Shown: positions 34,349 to 43,041 of the stretch, in pieces
Layout: every line of letters begins with the position of its first letter
How positions within the stretch are numbered: position 1 is the first letter of the stretch
Assembly: GCA_001898145.1 (NCBI GenBank)
Contig: MKSR01000041.1
Span: 1-64,000 of the forward strand
DNA length: 64,000 bases
Source: Dyadobacter sp. 50-39
GTDB lineage: Bacteria > Bacteroidota > Bacteroidia > Cytophagales > Spirosomataceae
Direction: 5' to 3'
Program-made: the position numbers and the translations under genes
Notes under the pieces: generated by a model
What the model saw: only the letters and a program-made list of their open reading frames with translations
Databases searched by the model: none
Told to the model about the DNA's origin: nothing

Positions 34349-34393
34349 TGTAACATTTATCACTGACCAGGGCTTTTGCGGCAGGTACTTTTG
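34349..34393 (+). promoter_or_regulatory. Crp/Fnr-type operator and -7 box of the TauE gene
   Basis: TGTAA-CATTTA-TCACT at 34349-34364 is followed after 21 bases by TACTTTTG (34386-34393), an exact TAnnTTTG element. The exporter starts 30 bases further on. The implied position of the operator centre is about -42, the usual place for activation by contact with RNA polymerase. Confidence 0.7.
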
Positions 34394-34423
34394 CAGAGTA
34401 TTTAATTCAACAACTACTCAGAA

Positions 34424-35233
34424 ATGCAAACCTCAGAAGTTTTGGGATTTTCAGCCTCCATATTAATCGGGATAAGCCTCGGGCTGATCGGCGGGGGAGG
34501 CAGCATACTTACTTTGCCGGTGCTCGTTTACATAATGGGGATCAATCCGGTACTTTCAACGGCATATTCCCTTTTTGTTGTGGGCACGACTTCACTGGCA
34601 GGGTCATTCAATTTTATGCGCAAAGGGCTTGTCAACTACAAAGCCGCCCTTGTTTTTGCCGTTCCATCATTTGTCGCCGTATTTCTCACGCGAAAATACC
34701 TGGTTCCGATCATACCGGATTCGCTCTTTACGCTGGGCGGCTTTGAGGTAACTAAAAATACGGGGATCATGCTCTTTTTTGCCCTGGTGATGCTGGCTGC
34801 CTCTTATTCGATGATCAAGGAAGACAAGACAGAGCCCGAAGACGCCCGAGGTGAGCTGCAATTCAACTACCCGCTGATCGGACTCGAAGGAGGTGTTGTG
34901 GGGATACTCACCGGCATTGTTGGCGCGGGAGGCGGGTTTCTGATCATCCCGGCGCTGGTCTTATTGGCAAAACTGCCTATGAAGATGGCTGTTGGGACCT
35001 CGCTACTGGTCATTGCAGCGAAATCGCTGATTGGTTTTGCGGGCGATATTTCAAATACGACCATTGACTGGACTTTCCTTTTGGAATTTACATCGCTTTC
35101 AATAGCAGGTATCTTTCTTGGATCCTTTCTTGCCAAGTTTATTTCAGGTGAAAAACTCAAAAAATCTTTCGGCTGGTTTGTGCTCGTGATGGGTATCTAT
35201 ATCATTTCAAAGGAAATTCTTTTCAAATCGTAG
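34424..35233 (+). CDS. TauE/SafE-family (TSUP) sulfite or sulfur-compound exporter
   Basis: 269 residues with eight predicted membrane helices in two repeats. Each repeat begins with a glycine-rich segment (GISLGLIGGGGSILTLPVLV; GGVVGILTGIVGAGGGFLII), as in TSUP transporters. The likely cargo is sulfite or another sulfonate-like anion generated by the persulfide dioxygenase, by family and context. It is preceded by a Crp/Fnr-type operator and stands 190 bases upstream of the dihaem cytochrome gene. Confidence 0.9.
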   Translation: MQTSEVLGFSASILIGISLGLIGGGGSILTLPVLVYIMGINPVLSTAYSLFVVGTTSLAGSFNFMRKGLVNYKAALVFAVPSFVAVFLTRKYLVPIIPDSLFTLGGFEVTKNTGIMLFFALVMLAASYSMIKEDKTEPEDARGELQFNYPLIGLEGGVVGILTGIVGAGGGFLIIPALVLLAKLPMKMAVGTSLLVIAAKSLIGFAGDISNTTIDWTFLLEFTSLSIAGIFLGSFLAKFISGEKLKKSFGWFVLVMGIYIISKEILFKS

Positions 35234-35311
35234 TCGGCATAAGCAATGTCGCAAGCGCAGCACTTTCCGATGCAGCAAATAGGAAGCCATGAAAAGGCCA
35301 AAGCAAGCTTG

Positions 35312-35323
35312 ATATACGTATAT
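35312..35323. promoter_or_regulatory. 12-bp perfect palindrome before the dihaem cytochrome gene
   Basis: ATATACGTATAT is the only clear symmetrical element in the 190-base gap between the exporter and the cytochrome gene. It does not resemble the TGTGA-N6-TCACA operators seen elsewhere in the island. Confidence 0.25.
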
Positions 35324-35425
35324 ACCAAAGAGTTATATTCGGTACAAGCTTTGCTTAATTGCTCATTGAAGCTCAAAGCAACAAAATAATCAGGATTATC
35401 AAATTCAAAAACAGCCTATTCTCCA

Positions 35426-36493
35426 ATGATATCTCCCGATGATTCCGTTGTTAAATTAATCCGCTCATTGAAGCTGCTTACGGGTCTTTTAGCCGTTGTT
35501 TTCGGGTTGTTTTCCGTGTTTTTGCTTGTTGTACTGTTCGGCAAGCCCGAGCCTGGTCCGGATCAAGCCGCCGGTGAGAAATTAACCGAAACCAAGACGG
35601 CCGACATAGCCCGCCTTATGCCGTGGAAGGGTCCGTCTGAAAGCGATCTTTCAAAGCTTACGCCAGCCGAGCAGCAAATGGTCAGATACGGGAAAGAGCT
35701 GATTGTCCATACATCGGATTATCTCGGCCCCAAAGGCAGTGTAAAACACCTCTCGAATGGAATGAATTGCCAGAACTGCCATCTGGATGCCGGCACCAAA
35801 CCTTGGGGAAACAACTATTTTGCCGTAGAAGCTACTTATCCCAAGTTCAGGGCACGGTCTGGGAAAATAGAAACCCAGGCCAAACGGATCAACGACTGTT
35901 TTGAGCGAAGCCTGAACGGAAAGGGCCTGGATGAGCAAAGCAATGAAATGCGGGCCTTGCTGGCCTATATGAAGTGGCTGGGGACAGGTGTTCCGCCGAA
36001 ACAAGCACCTGATGGCATTGGGATCTATAAAATGAATGATCTTGACCGAGCCGCCGACCCGGTAGCGGGCAAAGCGGTATATGAACAAAAATGTCAGAGC
36101 TGTCATCAGCCTGCCGGAGAAGGTATGCTCGCCTCCGATGAAATACATTATTTATTTCCGCCTCTTTGGGGCAAGCACAGCTACAATACCGGTGCGGGGC
36201 TTTACAGGATATCCAATTTGGCTGGCTATGTGAAGGCGAACATGCCGCTCGGGGCTTCCTACGATGCGCCGCAGCTCACTGATGGGCAGGCCTGGGATGT
36301 GGCCGCTTTTATAAATTCCATGCCCCGCCCCCAGAAGGATCTGAGTAAAGACTGGCCCAATCCGGCAGATAAGCCCTTCGACCACCCCTTTGGCCCCTAT
36401 GCGGATCCATTTTCCGAAAAGCAGCATAAGTATGGCCCATTCAATCCCATAAAAGACTGGCAAAAGCGGCACAAGAATCTAGATGCCAGATAG
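35426..36493 (+). CDS. TsdA-like dihaem thiosulfate dehydrogenase / tetrathionate reductase
   Basis: 355 residues. One N-terminal membrane helix (LLTGLLAVVFGLFSVFLLVV, about 18-37) anchors two periplasmic cytochrome c domains. Haem motifs are CQNCH (115-119) and CQSCH (223-227). The segment RINDCFERSLNGKGL contains the cysteine (158) that in TsdA enzymes serves as the unusual axial ligand of the active haem, and LFPPLWGKHSYNTGAGLYRI matches the family's active-site region. The reaction would be joining two thiosulfates to tetrathionate, or the reverse. Thiosulfate is the expected product of the CstB-like enzyme, so this gene fits the island's pathway. Confidence 0.87.
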   Translation: MISPDDSVVKLIRSLKLLTGLLAVVFGLFSVFLLVVLFGKPEPGPDQAAGEKLTETKTADIARLMPWKGPSESDLSKLTPAEQQMVRYGKELIVHTSDYLGPKGSVKHLSNGMNCQNCHLDAGTKPWGNNYFAVEATYPKFRARSGKIETQAKRINDCFERSLNGKGLDEQSNEMRALLAYMKWLGTGVPPKQAPDGIGIYKMNDLDRAADPVAGKAVYEQKCQSCHQPAGEGMLASDEIHYLFPPLWGKHSYNTGAGLYRISNLAGYVKANMPLGASYDAPQLTDGQAWDVAAFINSMPRPQKDLSKDWPNPADKPFDHPFGPYADPFSEKQHKYGPFNPIKDWQKRHKNLDAR

Positions 36494-36532
36494 CTTTCGG
36501 GGAAGATTCGGAAGGAAGTAAAACCTAAATCT

Positions 36533-37930
36533 ATGAAAACACGCCTCTTTCTTCTCGTCCTTTGGTGGATACAGACAAGTTTCCCACTTCTCGCACAGGA
36601 AGTTCCAAAGTCGCAGGAGGTAATCAGGGATACGAATACACTTCGCCATTTTCTGAAAACGGGGAAGTTTTACGGTCATGCAAGATCTTACTGGTCGGCA
36701 ACCCTAAACCAAAATCGACTTACCGATTACTATGCGTGGGCGGTGGGCGGTGGAATTGGCTATCAAACGCTAAAGCTGGCCAAGCGATTTCAGCTGGGAG
36801 TCAGCGGCTTTTTCATATTTAACCTGGCCTCATCCGATCTTGCTCGTCCTGATCCGGCCACCTCTATGGTAAACCGCTATGAAATCGGTCTTTTTGACAT
36901 CGAACGCCCGAATTATCACCGTGACCTTGGTCGCCTGGAGGAATTTTACCTCAAAGCTCATTTTGGTAAAAAGTCGATACTGACCCTCGGCCGCCAGGTT
37001 CCTGAATCCCCCTTTATCAACCCACAGGATGGACGTATGAGCCCGACCTTAACCGAGGGTGCAGTGCTGGACGTTAATGAATGGCCACATTTGAAATTAC
37101 GCAGCCAGTACCTATGGCGAATTTCGCCCCGCTCAACAATGCGCTGGCTGGAAATCGATGAAAGTATGGGAATGTACCCCGTGGGGGTTGGTCTCGATGG
37201 GCGACCTTCTCAGTACAAGGGACAAACGGAGTCGGATTTCATTGCAATTTTTGGCGCTACTTACAAAAAGTCGAAATGGGAGATACAGCTTTGGGACACT
37301 TACGTGGACAATGTTCTGAATACTTTTTTTGTAAAAGCAGAGTGGAGGTCGCTGGCCAAAGGCGGAACAAACTGGATGACAGGAGCCCAGCTTACGATCC
37401 AGAACATCACAGGGAACGGAGGAAACCCTAACGCCTTGTTAGCCTATGCGCAGCCCGGCAGCGCGGTAGTAACCTCAGGACGCATAGGGCAAGAATCTGA
37501 AAGATTTGACTGGTATCTGAATGCAACGCACATCTGGTCTCAGCAGCGGTACCTGATGCCAAGAGAATGGGGTAAAGAACCATTTTACACCTTTATGCCC
37601 CGTGAGCGTAACGATGGGTTCGGTAACTTAACGGCCGCTACCGTGAATACCCGCTTTAAACCGCAAAAGGACATTGAACTAACACTAAGTGGAGGATACT
37701 TCCATTTGCCTGATGTCAAGAATTTCCGGCAAAACAAATATGGGATGCCCGGCTATTCACAAATCAATTTGGGTCTTACCTACCAATTTGACCAATATCT
37801 AAAAGGACTCAGCGCTTTTCTGCTGGTGGTCCGCAAAGACAAGATAGGCAGCGTCTATGATGACAGCCGGTACATCTTCAACAAAGTCAACATGGTTCAT
37901 GCCAATCTTATACTCAATTACCGTTTTTGA
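36533..37930 (+). CDS. Outer-membrane porin, OprD-like
   Basis: 465 residues with a signal peptide (MKTRLFLLVLWWIQTSFPLL, cut after AQ) and a barrel that resembles the OprD-type porins of Bacteroidota (HARSYWSATLNQNRLTDYYA; KSILTLGRQVPESPFINPQD; terminal ANLILNYRF with a closing Phe). It starts 40 bases after the TsdA-like gene and is probably cotranscribed. In that position it could admit thiosulfate or tetrathionate to the periplasm; the specificity is inferred only from neighbourhood. It ends five bases from the convergent efflux ATPase gene. Confidence 0.75.
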   Translation: MKTRLFLLVLWWIQTSFPLLAQEVPKSQEVIRDTNTLRHFLKTGKFYGHARSYWSATLNQNRLTDYYAWAVGGGIGYQTLKLAKRFQLGVSGFFIFNLASSDLARPDPATSMVNRYEIGLFDIERPNYHRDLGRLEEFYLKAHFGKKSILTLGRQVPESPFINPQDGRMSPTLTEGAVLDVNEWPHLKLRSQYLWRISPRSTMRWLEIDESMGMYPVGVGLDGRPSQYKGQTESDFIAIFGATYKKSKWEIQLWDTYVDNVLNTFFVKAEWRSLAKGGTNWMTGAQLTIQNITGNGGNPNALLAYAQPGSAVVTSGRIGQESERFDWYLNATHIWSQQRYLMPREWGKEPFYTFMPRERNDGFGNLTAATVNTRFKPQKDIELTLSGGYFHLPDVKNFRQNKYGMPGYSQINLGLTYQFDQYLKGLSAFLLVVRKDKIGSVYDDSRYIFNKVNMVHANLILNYRF

Positions 37931-37935
37931 CATGG

Positions 37936-38610
37936 TCAAGACATAATTTTCCCATCCACCATCTCGATGATCCGGTCACAATTCGCGGCAAATTCATCGT
38001 CGTGGGTGACGGCTATAATGGTTTGTCCTCTTTCCTGAGCCAATTGACGAAAGATGTCAAACACCACTTTGGTATTCTTCGAATCGAGATTCCCGGTAGG
38101 CTCATCCCCCATGATGATTGCCGGCTCGTTGATCATCGCCCTGGCAATCGCCACCCGTTGCTGCTGTCCGCCCGATATTTTCGATGCCTTCTTCATTTCG
38201 TGCCCTCGAATATCCAACATCGTCAGTAGCTCCATGGCATTTGCTTCTATCGACTCCTTGGGCTTTTTCCCTAGTTTGAGTGCAGGCAGCATCACATTGT
38301 CCAACACCGAAAATTCAGGCAGCAGGTAATGAAACTGAAACACGAACCCGATGTGTGCATTGCGGAACCGCGACAATTCGTTTTGGCTAAGCCCGGTAAC
38401 GGTGGTGCCATCGATGGTGATCCTTCCCTGGTAATCGGAATCCATCGTCGAGAGAAGGTAAAGCAGGGTCGATTTACCGGAACCTGATTTTCCGACAATG
38501 GCGACAAATTCACCTTTTTTTACTTCAAAGTTCACATCCCTGAGTACCTGGAAGGTTTCCGACTCATGGAAGTATTTATTGAGGCCTTTTGCAGACAATG
38601 CTGTTTTCAT
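37936..38610 (-). CDS. ABC transporter ATP-binding protein (LolD/MacB type)
   Basis: 224 residues with all nucleotide-binding motifs: Walker A GKSGSGKSTLL, signature KISGGQQQRVAIARAM, Walker B AIIMGDEPTGNLDS and H-loop AVTHDDEFA. The family drives FtsX/MacB-type permeases in lipoprotein release or efflux. It is the last gene of a four-gene unit (channel, adaptor, permease, ATPase) and follows the permease by 18 bases. Confidence 0.94.
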   Translation of the reverse strand: MKTALSAKGLNKYFHESETFQVLRDVNFEVKKGEFVAIVGKSGSGKSTLLYLLSTMDSDYQGRITIDGTTVTGLSQNELSRFRNAHIGFVFQFHYLLPEFSVLDNVMLPALKLGKKPKESIEANAMELLTMLDIRGHEMKKASKISGGQQQRVAIARAMINEPAIIMGDEPTGNLDSKNTKVVFDIFRQLAQERGQTIIAVTHDDEFAANCDRIIEMVDGKIMS

Positions 38611-38628
38611 TTTGTTGTAGTGGGATAA

Positions 38629-39870
38629 TTAACCCCTTAGTATTTCCACGGGATCGACTTTCGAAGCTTTACGGGCTGGCAGGTATCCGGCCACGAATGT
38701 GATGATCAGCCCAAAGACCATGGCCAGGATATAGTCAGCTGGCAGATAAGAGATCGGGAGTGTATCGAAAGATGCGATTTTGAAAGGAATCCGGTCAACA
38801 ATGGAAGCAATGCTAAACCCAAGCAGCAGCCCGATAAAGCCGCCGATCAGACCAATGATGACGGATTGCACCAGGAAAATTTGCACGATGTCCCTGCCCT
38901 CGAAACCCATTGCTTTCAGGATCGCTATTTCCCGAATTTTCTCGCTGACAGTCATGTTCATAATGTTGTAAATACCGAACCCTGCCACGATCAGTATCGT
39001 AAGTGAAACCGCAATCGCGATAATATCACGCAGCGTGTTAGCCGACTCCAGCTGCCCGTTGCCTTCCTGCCAGGCCTCCGTTTTGTATCGGATGTCGGGG
39101 CGGACGTCACCGGCTACTGCTCTTGCCTTGTTGTAATCGTCGACATTGGCAAGCACTTCTGTTGCATAGCTCTTATTTTTAGAAAGCAACTGCCTGGCCG
39201 TATTGATCGAGATTAAAGCACGCGTCTTGTCAACGCTACCCGTTCCGGTCTGCATCAGGCCCGTCACTCTAAGGATTTTACCGACCCCGTCCGACGTGGT
39301 TAGGGATACATTGTCCCCCACCGACGCATTAAGCTTGTTAGCCAGCCCTGTACCCAACACAATCGCATCAGAGCGTCTTTTCAGCTCGTTTACATCGCCC
39401 TCTGTCATATATTGTACAGTATTGAACACCCTGATCTCGTTGGCTACATCGATACCCGATAAGGTGCCGCTCACTTTGGTCACCCCGTTCCTAAAAAACA
39501 CATTCTCATTGACCTGTTCGGTGATAGCCACCACCTCTTTGTTTTTTTGCAACTCCCGAATGACTTCCTCGGCATTCCTGATTCCCTCGGTATAGCTGAT
39601 ATGCCTGGCATTGCTAACACTCAACAGGGTATCTCCGCTACCGTTCGGGGGTATAAGGACGGTCGGCGCACCGCCCTGTTCATTATACACCCTGATGTGA
39701 GCCATGGTGGTGAAAGTGATCTCTGTCTGCGCGCCGTTCACGCCATTCATAAAGCTGTTCATGAAGATATACATCGATATCCCGAAGGTTACGCTCAGCA
39801 CCGCTACGATCAGCTGCCTTATTTTGGAGGTCAAGTGGACCCAGGATATCTTGATATTTACGTTTGCCAT
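38629..39870 (-). CDS. MacB/FtsX-type ABC transporter permease
   Basis: From ATG 39870 (MANVNIKISWVHLTSKIRQL) the product is 413 residues. It has one N-terminal helix, a large periplasmic domain (about 45-270) and three C-terminal helices (AIAVSLTILIVAGFGIYNIM; FLVQSVIIGLIGGFIGLLLG; ILAMVFGLIITFVAGYL), ending ARKASKVDPVEILRG. This is the MacB permease layout without a fused ATPase; the ATPase is the next gene. An in-frame start 30 bases upstream adds residues unlike the family. Confidence 0.92.
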   Translation of the reverse strand: MANVNIKISWVHLTSKIRQLIVAVLSVTFGISMYIFMNSFMNGVNGAQTEITFTTMAHIRVYNEQGGAPTVLIPPNGSGDTLLSVSNARHISYTEGIRNAEEVIRELQKNKEVVAITEQVNENVFFRNGVTKVSGTLSGIDVANEIRVFNTVQYMTEGDVNELKRRSDAIVLGTGLANKLNASVGDNVSLTTSDGVGKILRVTGLMQTGTGSVDKTRALISINTARQLLSKNKSYATEVLANVDDYNKARAVAGDVRPDIRYKTEAWQEGNGQLESANTLRDIIAIAVSLTILIVAGFGIYNIMNMTVSEKIREIAILKAMGFEGRDIVQIFLVQSVIIGLIGGFIGLLLGFSIASIVDRIPFKIASFDTLPISYLPADYILAMVFGLIITFVAGYLPARKASKVDPVEILRG

Positions 39871-39988
39871 GTTGTTGATGTATAGAATCCGGCAATCCAA
39901 CGCCTTTTATCATACTGTCGAGCATAATACTGGTCCAAACTGCGAACAGGTGCTGTGAGTGCGTCAGCGTATATAGGGTTAGGTCGTG

Positions 39989-41119
39989 TCAGTTGCCGGG
40001 TAGTTCAACGCCTTGTTTCGCGTCTTTATCATCCTGGGGTAAAAGGATGATGTCTTTTTCGGTCAGGCCGGCTTTCACTTCCACCCAGCTGCCAACTTTC
40101 TGCCCCGTTCTGATCGCCCTTTCCTCTCCGTCCCGCATTCGTACAAACTGCCCTCTCACCAAAGCGGCTGACGGGATCACCAGCACAGACCTGACACCGT
40201 CCTGCATAATGTTGGCCTGTAACTGGGTACCCGATAATAAGAGCGGCGGTAAGTCCACGAACTCCGCTTCCGCCGAATACGATTGTGCTGTTTGGTCGAA
40301 TGCAGGCAATATGCGGGTGATGGTGGCGGTGAAAGTAGTGTCGGGATAATTGTTCATCTGTATAATAGCGCGTTGGCCCAGGCCGAGCCGCGTGATATCA
40401 TCTTCCGCTATAAAAAGCTTCACAATGTGCCGTCCGCTTCCAATCCTGGCAATGATCTCGCCTTTTCGCACCAGCTCCCCCTTCTTTTTGAGTACGTCTA
40501 ACACGATACCCGGGTGATCGGTAGTGGTTTCGTACTCGCTCAATATGGCCTGCTGGGTTTTTACCTGTTGCAGACTTCGGGCGGCATTCAAGCGCAGCGC
40601 ATCCTGAACCTGGCTGTAATTTTGTTCTAGCGCCACAAGGTTACTGTGTGAAGTTTTGTACAGCAGTTCGGCCTTTTCCAATTCCAGCTGCGATGCTGAA
40701 TTTTTGCTTCGCAAAGCTGTATAGCGCTCATAGTTGATCCGGTCCTGATCGAGTTGTGCCCGCGCGACAGCGATTTGGGCTTCCAACTGTGAGAGCTGTG
40801 GTGCACCAGGGGCGGCATTTTTCCGGGCATCGTTATACACAATCCGTGCTTCCCGCAGCTGCGTGCTGGGAACATCGCTTTTGATACGAACCAAGATCTG
40901 CCCGGCGCCAATTCGGTCTCCCTCACGCATATAGAGCTCTGTGATCGTACCTTCCGCCGTAGCGGCGATCACGTATTCATTTTCCTGTTCCAGATGTCCG
41001 CTGGCAAAAACAGCCTGCCGCAGACTTTTCCTGACCGGGCGGGTTTCCTGCGGGCTACTGCATGCCCCGAGGCTCATCAGAAGTATTGATATGATCACTG
41101 CCGTGCTATTCGACTTCAT
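39989..41119 (-). CDS. Efflux adaptor (MacA/HlyD-type lipoprotein)
   Basis: 376 residues with a lipoprotein signal ending LGAC (Cys20). A lipoyl-like domain (EGTITELYMREGDRIGAGQI), a long coiled-coil hairpin (about 90-200, SQLEAQIAVARAQLDQDRIN) and a beta-barrel (GLGQRAIIQMNNYPDTTFTA) give the HlyD order. It would connect the permease at 38629 to the channel at 41131. Both neighbours read in the same direction with short gaps. Confidence 0.92.
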   Translation of the reverse strand: MKSNSTAVIISILLMSLGACSSPQETRPVRKSLRQAVFASGHLEQENEYVIAATAEGTITELYMREGDRIGAGQILVRIKSDVPSTQLREARIVYNDARKNAAPGAPQLSQLEAQIAVARAQLDQDRINYERYTALRSKNSASQLELEKAELLYKTSHSNLVALEQNYSQVQDALRLNAARSLQQVKTQQAILSEYETTTDHPGIVLDVLKKKGELVRKGEIIARIGSGRHIVKLFIAEDDITRLGLGQRAIIQMNNYPDTTFTATITRILPAFDQTAQSYSAEAEFVDLPPLLLSGTQLQANIMQDGVRSVLVIPSAALVRGQFVRMRDGEERAIRTGQKVGSWVEVKAGLTEKDIILLPQDDKDAKQGVELPGN

Positions 41120-41130
41120 TGATTCCGATG

Positions 41131-42462
41131 TTATAGATGTATCCGCAGATAGCGCTTGTAATAACTGATGTAGTAGTTGCTAAGGCTTTGCATGTACTGG
41201 TTTTGCACGGCCAACAGATCCTGGAATTTCCCAAGCCTTTCATCCAGACCGATGATCCCGCTCTCATACCGGTCGTTGGTGTGGCTGTCGCTGCTGCTTT
41301 GTAGCCCCATGATCACCTCCTGCCGTTTTAAGTCTTCCATGCTCTGCCTGTACTGGATTTGCAAGTTCTCATCTTCCTTTTGGGCCACGCGGGCCTGATT
41401 GTCTAATACCTGTTGCTGCTGATGGAGCTGTATTTGCGCCTGGGTGATTTTTTCCCTGGCAGATAGGCCGTTGAAAACGGGTATAGTGAGCTTGACACCC
41501 CAGAATTGCTGGGGTAAGTTATTGGCCGCCGACAAATTAAACATTTCATCGGTCGTCCAGTTGCGGTTGTATTGGTAACCCACAGAAAGGGAGGGATATG
41601 GCATCGACCTGCTTTGTGCGAGCTGCCGCTCATTCAGTTGCAGCTGCGCCTTGTGGACCTGCACAAGCGGATGAATAAGGTTGGCCCTTTCTTCTTCTTC
41701 TTTGCCGATGGGCTGCGGCGCAGACAGACCGCCGGAGAGTATAATCTGCTCGGAGGTATTCAATTGGGATTGAAACTGATTGTACAGCTGCGCCAACGAC
41801 GCCGAAAGATCTCCTGCCTGCTGGACGGCTTGAATGTGCTGGATTTCACTGCGATTAAGGTTTTCCACCGTAAATATGCTGGCTTCGTATTTGTCCCTAG
41901 CAATGCGGTAAATGCTGTCCGAGGCCGCGACATTGCCCCTCGCTATCCCGATATACCTTTCGGTAAGCAGGATGGAGTAATAGGTCTGCGCAAGCTGATC
42001 ATATAGCTGAAACCTGGCATTGCGAGTATTGGCCTCGCTAAGCTTTTGCGTCGCCATCGTGGTTTTCAAATCGAACCATTTTTGGAAATTGAGCACATCC
42101 CAGCTTGCTTGCACGCCCGTGCTGTACAGGTACCGCCTGCCGAAAGTATACTCATTAAAGGTCCCTTCGGGAGCCGCGGGATTGAACAGGCTGGCCGGAA
42201 CGAGCGTGGGCTGAAGTGTAAGGTTATCATTAAACCCGGCCGAAGCATTCACAACGGGAAGCAAAGCCCCTTTCGCCCCCCTGTTTTTTGAGGCTGCAAT
42301 CAGTTCCTGATTCCTTGCGCTTTGTATGCTCACCGCGTTCTGATCCGCAAAGCGGAACACGTCGTCGAGCGAGCTAAACCTGACCTGTGCCCTACCAGGA
42401 AAACCGGCGGAACAAAGAAGGAACAACAGGAGCATTAATTTTAAGTTTATCATCTTCAACAA
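41131..42462 (-). CDS. TolC-like outer-membrane channel of the MacAB-type system
   Basis: 443 residues with a signal peptide (LKLMLLLFLLCSAGFPGRAQ) and the two helical repeats of outer-membrane factors (VSIQSARNQELIAASKNRGA; LHQQQQVLDNQARVAQKEDE). It is the first gene of the unit, 11 bases before the adaptor. This is the second TolC-like gene in the window; its repeats differ from those of the RND channel at 19238, so the two are not recent copies. Confidence 0.9.
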   Translation of the reverse strand: MLKMINLKLMLLLFLLCSAGFPGRAQVRFSSLDDVFRFADQNAVSIQSARNQELIAASKNRGAKGALLPVVNASAGFNDNLTLQPTLVPASLFNPAAPEGTFNEYTFGRRYLYSTGVQASWDVLNFQKWFDLKTTMATQKLSEANTRNARFQLYDQLAQTYYSILLTERYIGIARGNVAASDSIYRIARDKYEASIFTVENLNRSEIQHIQAVQQAGDLSASLAQLYNQFQSQLNTSEQIILSGGLSAPQPIGKEEEERANLIHPLVQVHKAQLQLNERQLAQSRSMPYPSLSVGYQYNRNWTTDEMFNLSAANNLPQQFWGVKLTIPVFNGLSAREKITQAQIQLHQQQQVLDNQARVAQKEDENLQIQYRQSMEDLKRQEVIMGLQSSSDSHTNDRYESGIIGLDERLGKFQDLLAVQNQYMQSLSNYYISYYKRYLRIHL

Positions 42463-42528
42463 CCGCTTAGCCTTTGTGGCAACGAAATATACCAGTAGAC
42501 CTGGATCTGAAAACCGCTCAATTCAAGA

Positions 42529-42906
42529 TCACTTACATCTTTTCCATCGCTTCGTGCGGCTTATCATACCGACTTTTCCGGTCATTTCGAGTTCGTCGTC
42601 GCCAGGCATGGAAATGCTGACCGGGAGGTCCCGGTCACGTGCAGGTATATACGCGCTTCCTTCCCAATGGTCGTTTTTGTAAATGATGTTTTTCATTACG
42701 ATATCTCCCACCCTCACCTTGCCGGTGTTGCTTTTCAGCCAGATAATCTTTCCCGAATAACTTCCATTGTTCTCATAGATCTCAATTTTCCGGTCGCCGT
42801 CCGGGCTGAGCCATTTCCCGCTAATTTCGGCCTGGCTGTAGCCGACATCGCACCAAAAAATAAGAACACCCGCGATTAGGCATGTCGATTTTCGGAATAA
42901 ACTCAT
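42529..42906 (-). CDS. DUF2147-family secreted protein
   Basis: From ATG 42906 (MSLFRKSTCLIAGVLIFWCD) a 125-residue secreted protein. The DUF2147 lipocalin-like fold is visible: EISGKWLSPDGDRKIEIYEN, GSYSGKIIWLK, a middle segment that is shorter than usual, and MTGKVGMISRTKRWKR. The biochemical role of the family is unknown. An upstream in-frame start 123 bases away adds no signal and is rejected. It ends near the start of the efflux unit but is separated from it by 67 bases. Confidence 0.8.
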   Translation of the reverse strand: MSLFRKSTCLIAGVLIFWCDVGYSQAEISGKWLSPDGDRKIEIYENNGSYSGKIIWLKSNTGKVRVGDIVMKNIIYKNDHWEGSAYIPARDRDLPVSISMPGDDELEMTGKVGMISRTKRWKRCK

Positions 42907-43041
42907 TGCTGCTTTGTTTAAGTGATTCTTAAAATAAACATCTGGCCTGATGCCAATTTTGCCAAAATGGAATGAAGAGGACAAATTGCCGGTTGAAAGG
43001 GACCGAATAGATGCCGGGTGGTGTGGCAACGGCCCATGACG

